64,000 nucleotides of DNA. Origin: JAKEFM01 sp035695825. GTDB taxonomy: Bacteria > Planctomycetota > UBA1135 > JAKEFM01. The notes under the pieces are model-generated. The model worked only from the letters and a program-made list of their open reading frames with translations, did no database searches and was not told the origin of the DNA. Location: the NCBI GenBank assembly GCA_035695825.1, contig DASRRH010000004.1, forward strand, positions 1-64,000. Direction: 5' to 3'. Both the position numbers and the translations under genes were made by a program. Positions 17,622-26,376 of this stretch are shown one piece after another. Within the stretch, counting starts at the first letter, position 1. The number at the start of each line of letters is the position of its first letter.

Positions 17622-18563
17622 ATGCGACTGCCGCCCGCCCTCGCTCCGCTCTTCCTCTGGGGTCCCCTCCTCGGACTGGAGAACGACCTCCGCGACGGAA
17701 GCCCGGCCTCGCGTCCCGATCCCGAGCTGGCGCGTCGCCTCGGGGACCTGGTCAAGGACTTCCAGGGGGACGTCGGCGTCTACGTCCGCCACCTCGCCTC
17801 GGGGCGCGAGGTGGCGATCCGCGCGGACGAGCCCTTCCCGACGGCGAGCCTGATCAAGGTCCCGATCCTGATCGGCGTGTTCGACGCCCTCGAGAGAGGC
17901 GACGTCGAGTGGAGGAAGGGGCTCGAGTACCGCGAGTCGCGCAAGTACCCGGGCGAGGACCTCCTCGCCTCGTTCCGGGACGGGGAGCGGGTCCCGTTGA
18001 GCCGGCTCGTCGCGCTGATGGTCTCCTTCAGCGACAACACGGCGAGCCTCTGGTGCCAGGAGCTCGCCGGCGGGGGGGCGGCGATCAACCGGTGGCTCGA
18101 AGCGGGCGGCTTCGCGACGACGCGCGTCAACTCGCGGACGGAGGGGCGCGAGAAAGCGAAGGAGGAATTCGGCTGGGGGCAAACGACGCCGCGCGAGATG
18201 GCGGAGCTCCTCGTCCGGATCCGCGAGGGGAAGGCGGTGAGCAGGACGGCGAGCGCGCAGATGTACCGGATCCTCTGCCGCTCCATCTGGGACGGGGAGT
18301 CGCTCTCGCAGATCCCGCCGACGGCGCAAGCGGCCTCCAAGCAGGGGGCGGTCAACGCCTCGCGCTCCGAGGTCGTCCTCGTGAACGCCCCCTCGGGCGA
18401 CTACGTCTTCTGCGCGATCACGAAGAACCAGAAGGACTCGTCCTGGAGCGGGGACAACGAGGGGTTCGTGCTGCTGCGCCGGGTCTCGCGGCTGCTCTGG
18501 GAGACCTTCGAGCCGGGCTCGACCTGGTCCCCTCCTCCGGACGCCGGGCGGTACCGGCCGTAG
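17622..18563 (+). CDS. Class A beta-lactamase-fold serine hydrolase, exported
   Basis: 313 aa. GAGAGG lies six bases before the ATG, and residues 1-20 form a probable signal peptide. The active-site motifs run in order: 'TASLIKVP' (Ser76, Lys79), 'SFSDNTAS' (Ser137-Asp138-Asn139) and 'ASKQGAV' (Lys240-Gln-Gly, in place of Lys-Thr-Gly). 'GQTTPREMAELL' matches the segment after the omega loop, but no clear Glu166-type ExxLN motif is present. The fold is that of class A enzymes (Beta-lactamase2 family). The altered third motif and missing omega Glu argue against efficient beta-lactam hydrolysis; a peptidoglycan or other amide/ester hydrolase is as likely. It converges on cydB, nine bases away. 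Confidence 0.82.
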   Translation: MRLPPALAPLFLWGPLLGLENDLRDGSPASRPDPELARRLGDLVKDFQGDVGVYVRHLASGREVAIRADEPFPTASLIKVPILIGVFDALERGDVEWRKGLEYRESRKYPGEDLLASFRDGERVPLSRLVALMVSFSDNTASLWCQELAGGGAAINRWLEAGGFATTRVNSRTEGREKAKEEFGWGQTTPREMAELLVRIREGKAVSRTASAQMYRILCRSIWDGESLSQIPPTAQAASKQGAVNASRSEVVLVNAPSGDYVFCAITKNQKDSSWSGDNEGFVLLRRVSRLLWETFEPGSTWSPPPDAGRYRP

Positions 18564-18572
18564 CGCCGCGGC

Positions 18573-19583
18573 TCACGCGGCGGGGCGCTTCCCTTTGAAG
18601 AGATAGAAGAGGAACCCGAGCGAGGGGACGAGGAGCGCGGCGCCGGCGGCCATGCCGATCGCCAAGGGTCGAAGGACGGCTTCGGGGGCCTTCGTCCCCT
18701 CGACCGTGAGCGAGGGGGGGACGATCGCCGGGTACTGCGCGACTCCCCAGCCGAGGACGACGCCTCCGACTGCAGTGGCCGCGCCGACGACCGCCGCGGT
18801 CTCGCGGCGCGCCAGCAGGAAGCCGAGGGAGGAAAGACCGCCGAGCCCCGACACGAGGACGACCGGGGCCGCCCGCCCGCGGAAGCCTTCCCAGAGGACC
18901 GGCGCCGCCGTCGCGACGAGCGCGAGGCCCGCGGCGGAGAGGAGGCCCATCCAGGCCCCGGCGACGAGCGCTCGCCGCCGCCAGAGCTCCGCGAGTTCGA
19001 CGCCCTCCTCCCGACGCGCGTCCCGCGCGAGGTAGACCGCGGCGAGGTAGGCGCAGGTCGCCACGGCGAAGAACGCGCCGAAGATCGACATCGGGTTCAG
19101 CCAGCCGAGGAGCGGGTCGCCGCCGTGCCCCCCGCTCCGATCCACGTCGAGGCGGCCCGACGCGATCGCCCAGGCGGAGGCTCCGAGGAAGAACGGGGCG
19201 GCCGTCGAGGCGAGGGCGAAGAGCGTCTCCCAGTGGAATGGCCTCGGTTCGTCGGGGCTCGGCACGGAACGGAAGGCGAAGGCCGCCCCGCGGAAGACGA
19301 TCCCGAGCAGTCCGAGGAGGAGCGGCAGCCAGAGCGCGCGACAGACGGCGGCGAAGGCGAGGGGGAACGCGGTGAAGAGCGCGACGAGGACGAAGATCAG
19401 CCAGACGTGGTTCGCCTCCCAGACGGGCCCGATCGCTCGGCGGAGGAGCGCCCGCTCGCGGGGCGAGACGTGGAGCGCGGTGTTGAACTCCCAGATCCCG
19501 GCGCCGAAGTCCGCGCCGCCGAGGAGGGCGTAGAGCGTCAGGGCGACGAGCGTCGCTCCGAGGACCACGACCTCGGGGCTCAC
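18573..19583 (-). CDS. cydB: Cytochrome bd-type quinol oxidase subunit II
   Basis: 336 aa from GTG 19583, which overlaps the stop of cydA by four bases (GTGA). It opens with 'LVALTLYALLGGADFGAGIWEF' (key part 'LYALLGGADFGAGIWE'), the hallmark first helix of CydB. 'IGPVWEANHVWLIFVLVALF' near residues 50-70 is the second conserved block. About eight to nine hydrophobic helices follow. With CydA it forms the membrane quinol oxidase that reduces oxygen to water and helps under low oxygen or respiratory stress. The length is a little below that of the E. coli subunit. No cydX-type small subunit or CydDC transporter is seen nearby. Confidence 0.93.
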   Translation of the reverse strand: MSPEVVVLGATLVALTLYALLGGADFGAGIWEFNTALHVSPRERALLRRAIGPVWEANHVWLIFVLVALFTAFPLAFAAVCRALWLPLLLGLLGIVFRGAAFAFRSVPSPDEPRPFHWETLFALASTAAPFFLGASAWAIASGRLDVDRSGGHGGDPLLGWLNPMSIFGAFFAVATCAYLAAVYLARDARREEGVELAELWRRRALVAGAWMGLLSAAGLALVATAAPVLWEGFRGRAAPVVLVSGLGGLSSLGFLLARRETAAVVGAATAVGGVVLGWGVAQYPAIVPPSLTVEGTKAPEAVLRPLAIGMAAGAALLVPSLGFLFYLFKGKRPAA

Positions 19584-20908
19584 GCGGGAAGAGGCCGGCG
19601 CGCGAGCCGACGGAGCGCGAGGAAGCTTCCGACGCCGATCACGGCGTAGACGGCGAGGGTCGCGGCGAGGATCCAGCCCGCCCTGGGCGAGCCCGCCGCC
19701 GCGTCCGCCGTCCGCATCACCCCCTGCACGATCCAGGGCTGGCGGCCGACCTCGGTGACGATCCAGCCGGCCTCCGTCGCGAGGATCGAGAGCGGGCCGG
19801 CGACGAGGAGGGCTCGTGCGAACGCGCGACTCTCCGGAATCCGCCTGCGGCGCAGCCACGTCCACCCGGCCCAGGCGGAGAGGGCGAGGAGGACGACTCC
19901 CGAGGCGATCATCGACTGGAAGGCGAGGTGGACGATCGCGATGGGGGGGCGTTCGGCCGCCGGAACGGAATCGAGACCGCGGACGGGGACGTCCGCGTCG
20001 CGGTGCGCGAGCCAGGAGAGGGCCCCCGGGATCTCGAGCGCGAACCGCGTCTCCCCCCTCTCCTCGTCGGGGATCCCGCCGAGGCGGAGGGGCGCGCGCG
20101 CCTCGGTCTGGAACTGCCCCTCCATCGCGGCGAACTTCACAGGCTGGGTCCTCGCAACGACCCGAGCGGCGAAGTCCCCCGCGAGGATCTGTGCGGGGGC
20201 CGAGAGGCACCCCATCGCGAGGCCGAGCGCGCGGGCGCGGCGGTGGTACGGCCGCTCCTCCCCGCGCAGTCGCGCCGCCGCGTAGACCGACGCGACGAGG
20301 AACCCGGTGACGACGTAGGCGGCGAGGATCATGTGCGTCGTCTGAGCGCCCGCCGCGGGGTTCCGCATCGCCGCCACGGGATCGGCGTCGGCGAGCGCGT
20401 CCCCGTCGAGGCGGAAGCCGGCCGGGGCGTTCATCCAGGCGTTCGCCGTGACGACGAACCAAGCCGAGGCGAGCCCTGCAGCCGCGACCGGGACGCCGCA
20501 CCACCAGTGCGCCTGCGGCGTGAGCCGGTCCCAGCCGTAGAGGTAGAGGCCGAGGAAGATCGCCTCGAGGAAGAAGGCGAAGGCCTCTAGCGTGAAGGGG
20601 AACCCGATCACCGGACCGAAAACGGCGACGAACCGCGGCCAGAGGATGCCGATCTCGAAGGAGAGGACCGTTCCCGAGACGGCTCCGACCGCGAAGAGGA
20701 CCCCGAAAGCCTTCGACCAGCGCCGCGCGAGGGTGCGCCACCCCTCGTCCCGGGTCCGGAGGAACCGCCCCTCGGCGACCAGGAGGAGGACGGGGAGGCC
20801 GACGCCGAGACAGGCGAGGACGACGTGGAAGCCGAGCGTGAACGCCATCTGGAGCCGCGCCGCGAAGAGCGCGGCGTCGCCCGGGGGGAGGAGGGCGGCG
20901 GCGTTCAC
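19580..20908 (-). CDS. cydA: Cytochrome bd-type quinol oxidase subunit I
   Basis: 442 aa from GTG 20908. 'RLQMAFTLGFHVVLA' contains His28, the expected ligand of the high-spin heme. 'AQTTHMILAAYVVTGF' carries a second ligand His, and 'FQSMIASG' the Met that ligates heme b558. 'TANAWMNAPAGF' and 'VGRQPWIVQGVMRTADA' are other CydA blocks. The region between helices 6 and 7 is short, so this is the short Q-loop (CIO-like) type. It receives electrons from quinol and, with CydB, reduces oxygen. The pair is divergent from the cyanophycinase gene with about 205 bases between starts. Confidence 0.92.
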   Translation of the reverse strand: MNAAALLPPGDAALFAARLQMAFTLGFHVVLACLGVGLPVLLLVAEGRFLRTRDEGWRTLARRWSKAFGVLFAVGAVSGTVLSFEIGILWPRFVAVFGPVIGFPFTLEAFAFFLEAIFLGLYLYGWDRLTPQAHWWCGVPVAAAGLASAWFVVTANAWMNAPAGFRLDGDALADADPVAAMRNPAAGAQTTHMILAAYVVTGFLVASVYAAARLRGEERPYHRRARALGLAMGCLSAPAQILAGDFAARVVARTQPVKFAAMEGQFQTEARAPLRLGGIPDEERGETRFALEIPGALSWLAHRDADVPVRGLDSVPAAERPPIAIVHLAFQSMIASGVVLLALSAWAGWTWLRRRRIPESRAFARALLVAGPLSILATEAGWIVTEVGRQPWIVQGVMRTADAAAGSPRAGWILAATLAVYAVIGVGSFLALRRLARRPLPA

Positions 20909-21113
20909 GCGACTCCTCTCGTAGAACCGGGCGGCTCCCGGATCGAGCCGCTTTTGGACGACGGGAGGGGGCGATCGAACCGGTCCGAGTTCGGCCAGAC
21001 GAATGCGCCTCGTCCGGATCGCCTCGTTCCATCTTGCCGCCCCGGCTCTCGCCCACGACCCGAGCAGCCGGGCGGTCGTTGACCGGACGGGCCGCGCCCC
21101 CGAGCCTCGCGCC

Positions 21114-21917
21114 ATGTTCGTTCTCCCCCTTCTTCTCACGTTCCTTCCACAGTCCTTCCCCACCGCGAAGGGGAGTCTCGTGATCGTCGGCGGGGGATCG
21201 ATCCCCGAGGAGATCCCGAAGCGCGCCCTCGCCCTCGCGGGCGGACCCGACGCGAAGGTCCTGGTCGTGCCGCAGGCTTCGGCCCAGCCCGACGCCGGCT
21301 CCTCCTCGGTGGAGATGTGGAGGAGGGCGGGGGCGACGAGCGTTTCGATCCTCGATCTCGCCGATCCGGCCGCGGCCCTCGCCGCGGTCCGCGCGGCTCG
21401 GCTGATCTGGATGGGCGGGGGGGACCAGAACCGGCTCGTGCACGCCCTCGCGGAGACCGAGGTGCCCTCGGCGATCCGCACGCGGCACGCGGAAGGGGCG
21501 GTCGTCGGCGGCACGAGCGCGGGGGCCGCCGCGATGTCGAAGGCGATGATCACCGGAGAGGCCGACCTCGAGAGCGTGACCGGAGGGGCGACGGAGGTCG
21601 TCGAAGGGCTCGGCCTCTGGCCCGAGGTCATCGTCGACCAGCACTTCCTCAAGCGTCGGCGGTTCAACCGCCTCCTCGGCGCGGTCCTCGACCGGTCGGA
21701 CCTCCTCGGCGTCGGGATCGACGAGGGGACCGCCGTCTTCGTCTCCGGGCGGTCGTTCGAGGTCGTGGGACGCGGAAATGCGGTAGTCGTCGACGCCCGG
21801 GACGCCGTCTCGGTCCGGGCGGAGAGGGGGAGGCCTTCCTCCGGGGCGAAACTCGCCGTCCACGTCCTGGTGGACGGGATGCGCTTCGACCTCGACCGGG
21901 GCCTCCTCCCGAAGTGA
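21114..21917 (+). CDS. Exported cyanophycinase-like S51 peptidase
   Basis: 267 aa from ATG 21114; a longer frame from 21003 lacks a sensible N-terminus. Residues 1-15 are a short signal peptide. 'LVIVGGGSIP' opens the Rossmann-like fold. The nucleophile is Ser135 in 'GGTSAGAAAMS', the His is in 'VDQHFLKRRRFNRLL', and the Glu is in 'GIDEGTAVFV'; all three are placed as in cyanophycinases. The enzyme cleaves the Asp-Arg backbone of cyanophycin to dipeptides. Because it is exported and no cyanophycin synthetase is in the window, it may degrade polymer released by other bacteria. Its stop lies 12 bases from that of the convergent HTH-like gene. Confidence 0.85.
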   Translation: MFVLPLLLTFLPQSFPTAKGSLVIVGGGSIPEEIPKRALALAGGPDAKVLVVPQASAQPDAGSSSVEMWRRAGATSVSILDLADPAAALAAVRAARLIWMGGGDQNRLVHALAETEVPSAIRTRHAEGAVVGGTSAGAAAMSKAMITGEADLESVTGGATEVVEGLGLWPEVIVDQHFLKRRRFNRLLGAVLDRSDLLGVGIDEGTAVFVSGRSFEVVGRGNAVVVDARDAVSVRAERGRPSSGAKLAVHVLVDGMRFDLDRGLLPK

Positions 21918-21928
21918 GCGCCCCTCCT

Positions 21929-22267
21929 CTAATGGAGGATGCGGTCGTGGAAGAGGCGGAAGCGGCGGTGGATCGCGGCGGCCGACAGGCCGAGCAGGCG
22001 CGGGATCTCCGAGATGTAGACGGTCTCGAGGGCCTCGATCACGGCATAGGCCTCCCGCTTGCGAGCCCCGAGTTCGGGGGAGCCGCCGAAGTGCTCGCGG
22101 TAGTGAGCGTACGCGCGCGGAAAAGAGCGGCGGAAGGCGCTCAACTCGGCGGCCGTGAGAGGGATCCCGCCCTGACGGAGACGGGTCAGGGCCTCCTCGG
22201 TCGGCGCGAGGGGAAGGCTCGCGCGGCGCGCGTTCCGGCCTCGGCTCGCGGGCATCGCGGCGGACAC
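21929..22267 (-). CDS. Small protein with predicted helix-turn-helix
   Basis: 112 aa from GTG 22267; ATG 22255 is an alternative. The protein is mostly helical. 'EALETVYISEIPRLLGLSAAAIHRRFRLF' (key part 'ISEIPRLLGLSAAAIHRRF') reads like a helix-turn-helix with a recognition helix. The N-terminal 20 residues are basic. I cannot name a family. It is divergent from the ECF sigma factor with 100 bases between starts, so it may take part in the same control circuit, which is inference. Confidence 0.55.
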   Translation of the reverse strand: MSAAMPASRGRNARRASLPLAPTEEALTRLRQGGIPLTAAELSAFRRSFPRAYAHYREHFGGSPELGARKREAYAVIEALETVYISEIPRLLGLSAAAIHRRFRLFHDRILH

Positions 22268-22367
22268 TCTACACTCGGAGGGGTCGCCCTCGCCCGCCTC
22301 CGGGTCGAACGGCGACCCGTCGGCCCGTCACGCCCGGCGGAGCGGCGGGATCTTCTCCCCGGAAACC

Positions 22368-23028
22368 ATGGAAGCGACCCCCTCCATCCCGCCCGAAGAA
22401 CTCCTCGCGAACGTCGCATGGATCCGCAGGCTGGCTCGCAATCTCTTCTCCGAGCCCGCCGATGCGGACGACGTCGTCCAGGAGACGATCGTCGCCGCGC
22501 TCGAACAGCCGCCGGGCGCCGTCCGGTCCCTGAAGCCCGGGCTCGCCCGGGTCCTCGCGAACCTCGCGCGCAGGAGGCGGCGCGGCGAGCAACGGAGGAA
22601 GGCGCACGAGGCGGCGGCGCCGGGACCCGAGCCCCTCCCGACGCCCGCGGAGCTTGCCGAGCGGGCCGCCGTCCAGGAGAGCGTCCTCCAGGCCGTCCTC
22701 CGTCTCGACGAGCCGTACCGCTCGACGGTGCTCCTCCACTACTTCGAGGAACTGCCCTCGACCGAGATCGCCCGCCGCGTCGGGATCCCGCACGCGACCG
22801 TCCGGCAGCGTCTTCGCCGAGGGCGAGACCGTCTCCGCTCGCTCCTCGAGGCGCGGCATGCGGGAGGGAAGGCGCGCCTGGAGCGCCGCGCTCCTCCTTG
22901 CTTCTTCCGGAGGGGGACGGCGGCGCGGGCCCCGCGGTCAACGCAGCAGGGCGCGCGCGAACGGGGCGAGCGCCTTCCCCGCGACCTCGTTTCCCCGGAC
23001 GTTCCAGTGGTCGTCGCGGAGCCGGTAG
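22368..23028 (+). CDS. ECF-type RNA polymerase sigma factor, probable frameshift near 22869
   Basis: The first 165 codons are clear. Region 2 includes 'EPADADDVVQETIVAALEQP', and region 4 'LDEPYRSTVLLHYFEELPSTEIARRVGIPHATVRQRLRRGRDRL' (key parts 'LLHYFEELPSTEIAR', 'ATVRQRLRRGRDRL'), so it recruits RNA polymerase to a special promoter set. After 'LEARHAGG' the frame stays open to 26027, right across an opposite-strand gene, which is implausible. Skipping one base (22869) gives 'RRAWSAALLLASSGGG' and a stop at 23028. That tail resembles the 'GGDRRAW...' extension I recall on planctomycete sigma factors. The end is therefore uncertain. The tail overlaps the convergent SGNH gene by 91 bases. Confidence 0.75.
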
Positions 23029-24497
23029 AGGTGGCGGTCGCCGTCCGCCTCGGGAGGAACGGCGCGCAGGAGGGGCCACGTGTCGAGGCAGGGTATGCCC
23101 GAAGCGGCAAAGAAGGCGAGGAGCCGCTCGCGCAGGGCGTGGCGCTCGAGGGGGATCCCGGGCGAGGCCGCGACGACGCGGTCCCAGAGCGCATCCTCGA
23201 CCATCGCCTCGTCCGGGATGAGCATCGCCCCGAAGGGGATCGCGGCGGCGCGCTCGCGCATCTCGAGGAGCCGCCGGGTGAGCGCCTTCCAGCGTCGTTC
23301 CGGCAGCGACCCCGAGCCCTCCGCCAGGCTCCCGAACACGCGCGCGTTTCGCGTCTCGGCGCTCAGGTACTCCCCCTCGTCCATCGTGGCCGGTTCGCGC
23401 GTCACGTCGTCGATCCAGGGGAACTGCGTTCGCAGCTCCTCGAGGGGCGCGACCCGACCCAGCTCGGGCGGGAGGGCGGCGCGCGATTGCCGGAAACGGA
23501 GCGCGTGAAGGCGGCGGGGAACCTCGAACAGGAGGACGTTGCCGCGGTCGAACCAACCGGCGAGGAGGTGGTCGAAGGAGTTCCAGGGCCGCACCTCGGC
23601 CAGGTCGTTCCCGAGGAACAGGGAGACGACGATCCCGTCGGGGCGCAGGGGGAGCACCTCGCGTTCGAGCAGCCACAGGTACTCGTCCGGCCCGAGCGAT
23701 GGCCAGCCGACGTTGAGGAGCTCGACGTCGCCGAGGACGCGCTCGCACACCGTCGTGTAGTGGAGCGGGTGCGGCACGACGCTCGCGCTGAAGGAGTCGC
23801 CGATCACGGCGAGCGCGCGCCGGCCGCGCCGCTCGGGCGGGAGGAACTCCTCGTCGTAGAAGCCGCGCGCGTTGCAGGGGAATCCGAAGTGGAGCGCGCG
23901 CGGGGCGAAGGCGTACGCGGCGATCCGGGCCTCGACGCCGGCGGCCGTCCGTGCCAGGAGGGGCGAGGGAACCACCCGGCCTGCGACGCGGAGCCCGACC
24001 TCGGCGAGGAGGGCGAAGAGGCAGAGGCTCGAGACTCCCTTCCGGGCGAGAGTCGCGGCGCGGCTAGGGGTGGACGAGGCCCGACCCGCCCCCAGCATCA
24101 GCCAGCCCCAGGCGCCGAGCCCCGCGGCGAGCGCGATCTCGACCCGCACCCGGTGAAACTCGCGGGTGGTCGCGAGGAATCCGACCCACGCCAAGGTCCC
24201 CACAACGAACGCGAGGCGCGCAGCCGAGGGAGCGGGCATCGCCTCTCTCCGCGCGCGGCGCGCGACGAGGAGACAGGGCAGCGGCGCGAGGGTCGCGAAC
24301 GTCAGGACGGCGAGCCCCCCGACGTCGCCGGGGAGGCCGAGCTCGTGCAGATTGCGCCACCCCTGGAAGGGGCCGTAGGCGGAGATCGGGACGGCGATCC
24401 GCGCCGCCCAGGAGACGAGCGAGGTGGGAGGACGCCGCGAGAGGGAGGCCGTCCCGATCGGGGGCGCGGGCTCCTTCGCGTCGCGCGCGTCCGGCAT
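22938..24497 (-). CDS. Membrane-anchored SGNH/GDSL-type hydrolase
   Basis: 519 aa. The N-terminal 160 residues contain four or so hydrophobic helices, and the rest is an extracytoplasmic SGNH domain. 'ALAVIGDSFSASV' gives the nucleophile Ser, 'FLGNDLAEV' the Asn block, and 'LRDDHWNVRGNEVAG' the Asp/His pair, so the catalytic set is complete. Such proteins act as O-acyl esterases or, with membrane partners, as O-acetyltransferases on glycans; no MBOAT partner is nearby. A TAGGAT box (24582-24577) lies 80 bases upstream. The stop overlaps the presumed tail of the sigma factor gene. Confidence 0.83.
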   Translation of the reverse strand: MPDARDAKEPAPPIGTASLSRRPPTSLVSWAARIAVPISAYGPFQGWRNLHELGLPGDVGGLAVLTFATLAPLPCLLVARRARREAMPAPSAARLAFVVGTLAWVGFLATTREFHRVRVEIALAAGLGAWGWLMLGAGRASSTPSRAATLARKGVSSLCLFALLAEVGLRVAGRVVPSPLLARTAAGVEARIAAYAFAPRALHFGFPCNARGFYDEEFLPPERRGRRALAVIGDSFSASVVPHPLHYTTVCERVLGDVELLNVGWPSLGPDEYLWLLEREVLPLRPDGIVVSLFLGNDLAEVRPWNSFDHLLAGWFDRGNVLLFEVPRRLHALRFRQSRAALPPELGRVAPLEELRTQFPWIDDVTREPATMDEGEYLSAETRNARVFGSLAEGSGSLPERRWKALTRRLLEMRERAAAIPFGAMLIPDEAMVEDALWDRVVAASPGIPLERHALRERLLAFFAASGIPCLDTWPLLRAVPPEADGDRHLYRLRDDHWNVRGNEVAGKALAPFARALLR

Positions 24498-24576
24498 GTC
24501 CTTTTTCTCGTCGACGTCCGGGGCGTGCGCTCCAGCCGCCGGACGCGGGCGACCGAGCCTGGTCCGAGGGACGGGA

Positions 24577-24582
24577 ATCCTA
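24577..24582 (-). promoter_or_regulatory. TAGGAT -10-like box before the SGNH gene
   Basis: On the minus strand this reads TAGGAT (four of six -10 matches), 80 bases upstream of the ATG at 24497. No -35 was found. It resembles boxes at 28328 and 49444. Confidence 0.22.
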
Positions 24583-24722
24583 GCGGCGCGCCGGCGCCGC
24601 GACGGGGAAGTCGGGAGTCAAGGCCTGTATCTCGCGCGGGAGGAGTTCGTCGGCGGCGAGCGGGCGAACCGTCGGCTCGGCCGCTCCGTGCGGGCCCCGT
24701 GGTCGCCCGCCGGATCTCGACG

Positions 24723-26021
24723 TCAGGCCCGCGGGCCGACGCGCGCCGGCTCGAGCCTCGGGGCGAGCGCGTGGATCACGGCGAAGCCGACCAAGTACGC
24801 GGTGGCGGCGAGGACGAAGAGGGGGGCGTAGCTCCCGGTCCACTCGAGGACGTTCCCCGCCGCGGCGTCGAGGAGGACGCCTCCGAGCGCGCCGGCCGCG
24901 CCACCGACGCCGACGACGGAGCCCACCGCGCGGCGCGGGAAGAGGTCGGAGGCGAGCGTGAAAAGGTTCGCCGACCAACCCTGATGCGCCGCGGCGGCGA
25001 GGGCGATCAGGCCGACGGCGAGCCCAAGGTGCGACGTGTTCGCGGCGAAGGCGACGGGGACGACGCAGAGGGCGCAGGCGAGCATCGCCGTCTTGCGCGC
25101 TCCGTTCGTGCTCCAACCCCGTCGGAGCAGGCTCGAGGAGAGCCACCCTCCGCCGACGCTCCCTCCGTCCGCGACGAGGTAGACGATCGCGATCGGAACC
25201 CCGAAGCGGTCGAGGGTGAGGCCGTGCTCGCGGGCGAGGAACTTCGGCAGCCAGAAGAGGTAGAACCACCAGATCGGGTCCGTGAGGAACTTTCCGAGGG
25301 CGAAGGCCCAAGTCTGGCGGTGCCGGAGGAGATTCCTCCAGGACAACCCCGCGGGCGGGTCCGGGGGGTCGCTGCGAATCCAGGCGAGCTCGACCGGCGA
25401 GAGCCGTGGGTGATCCTCGGGCTTGCGGTACGAGGGGATCCAGAGGATAAGCCAGAGGAAGCCGATCGCGCCGGTCGCGAGGAAGGCCCACGGCCAGCCG
25501 AACGCGAGCGCGACGCCCGGGACCGCGAGGGGCGCGATCACCGCGCCGAGATTCGTCCCCGCGTTGAAGATCCCCGTCGCGAACGCGCGCTCCCGCCGCG
25601 GAAACCACTCGGCGACCGTCTTGATCGCGGCCGGGAAGTTCCCCCCCTCCGCGAGGCCGAGGGCGCATCGCGCCGCGCCGAAGCCGAGCGCGGAGCGTGC
25701 GAGCGCGTGGGCCATCGCGGCGAGGCTCCAGAGGGAGACCGCGAGGGCGTAGCCGAGGCGCGTGCCGAGCCGGTCGACGAGCGCGCCCGCTCCGAGGATG
25801 CCCGCGGCGTAGCCGATCTTGAAGGCGGCGTTGATGTAGCCGTACTGCGCCTCGCTCCAGCCGACCTTCGCCTGGAGGTCCGGGGCGAGGAGGCTCAAGG
25901 TCATCCGGTCGACGTAGTTGACCGTCGTCGCGAGGAGGAGGAGCGCGCAGATCCACCAGCGGTGGAAGCCGCGGCGCGCGAGGAAACCGGGGATCGTGGG
26001 GACAGGCCGGAAGTGGCCCAA
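24723..26021 (-). CDS. MFS transporter of the anion:cation (hexuronate/phthalate-like) type
   Basis: 432 aa from TTG 26021; the start is unsure because no good ribosome site or ATG is available. Twelve hydrophobic helices are visible. 'TTVNYVDRMTLSLLAPDL' at the first helix and 'GALVDRLGTRLGYALAVSLW' between helices 2 and 3 are typical of the ACS family (ExuT, GudP, phthalate carriers). 'LGLAEGGNFPAAIKTVAEWFPRRERAFATG' (key part 'LAEGGNFPAAIK') is a signature of this family. It likely imports an organic anion such as a hexuronate by proton symport. It is divergent from the first secreted MBL-fold gene. Confidence 0.85.
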   Translation of the reverse strand: MGHFRPVPTIPGFLARRGFHRWWICALLLLATTVNYVDRMTLSLLAPDLQAKVGWSEAQYGYINAAFKIGYAAGILGAGALVDRLGTRLGYALAVSLWSLAAMAHALARSALGFGAARCALGLAEGGNFPAAIKTVAEWFPRRERAFATGIFNAGTNLGAVIAPLAVPGVALAFGWPWAFLATGAIGFLWLILWIPSYRKPEDHPRLSPVELAWIRSDPPDPPAGLSWRNLLRHRQTWAFALGKFLTDPIWWFYLFWLPKFLAREHGLTLDRFGVPIAIVYLVADGGSVGGGWLSSSLLRRGWSTNGARKTAMLACALCVVPVAFAANTSHLGLAVGLIALAAAAHQGWSANLFTLASDLFPRRAVGSVVGVGGAAGALGGVLLDAAAGNVLEWTGSYAPLFVLAATAYLVGFAVIHALAPRLEPARVGPRA

Positions 26022-26376
26022 TCGTAGTGGGACCGGGGAGGGGGAGCCGCCGCTGATCTCGACGGGACGAGCCTTTCGCAAGGTCCGGGAAGGAATCCGC
26101 TTGCCGGGAGTGGACGGTGCTCTTAGTCTCACTCTTACCCACAGGGCGGTGGGAGGACGCGCGAAGTGCGCGATGTGCGTGAAGGGACCGCCCACGCTCG
26201 GGGCGACCGGGGCTCTCGGTGTCCTGCGACGGATGCAGGACGACCGGATCGAAAGGCGCGCGCCGCTCGGTCCGCCGCTCCCCGCCGGAGCCCTCCTCAC
26301 GCGCGTCTCCTCTCCCCGCGACCCCGCCCGTTCCGCTCCAGCCGACCTCAGCCCCCGCCGTCGACAGGAGACTTCC
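26022..26376. promoter_or_regulatory. Divergent intergenic region, MFS transporter / first MBL-fold gene
   Basis: 355 bases without a gene. Rightward, TTGCCG (26101-26106) and TAGTCT (26124-26129) lie 17 bases apart and could be a weak promoter for the MBL-fold gene, with a leader of about 240 bases. CCTGCGACGGATGCAGG (26222-26238) can form a 5-bp hairpin, and a related sequence is found before the second copy (28430-28446). The last part, CCGTCGACAGGAGAC before the ATG, is also nearly repeated before the second copy. No leftward promoter was recognised. Confidence 0.4.

Noticed and set aside
17622..18563. Calling this gene an antibiotic-resistance beta-lactamase
   Set aside because: The third motif is KQG and the omega-loop Glu is not visible.
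18564..18582. Hairpin CGCCGCG...CGCGGCG between the serine hydrolase and cydB as a terminator
   Set aside because: It overlaps the cydB stop, has no T tract, and such 7-bp GC stems are common by chance here.
22368..26027. A continuous 1219-codon plus-strand frame beginning with the sigma factor
   Set aside because: Beyond the sigma domain it is low-complexity Glu/Arg/Gly sequence lying antisense to the SGNH and MFS genes, both of which have clear motifs.
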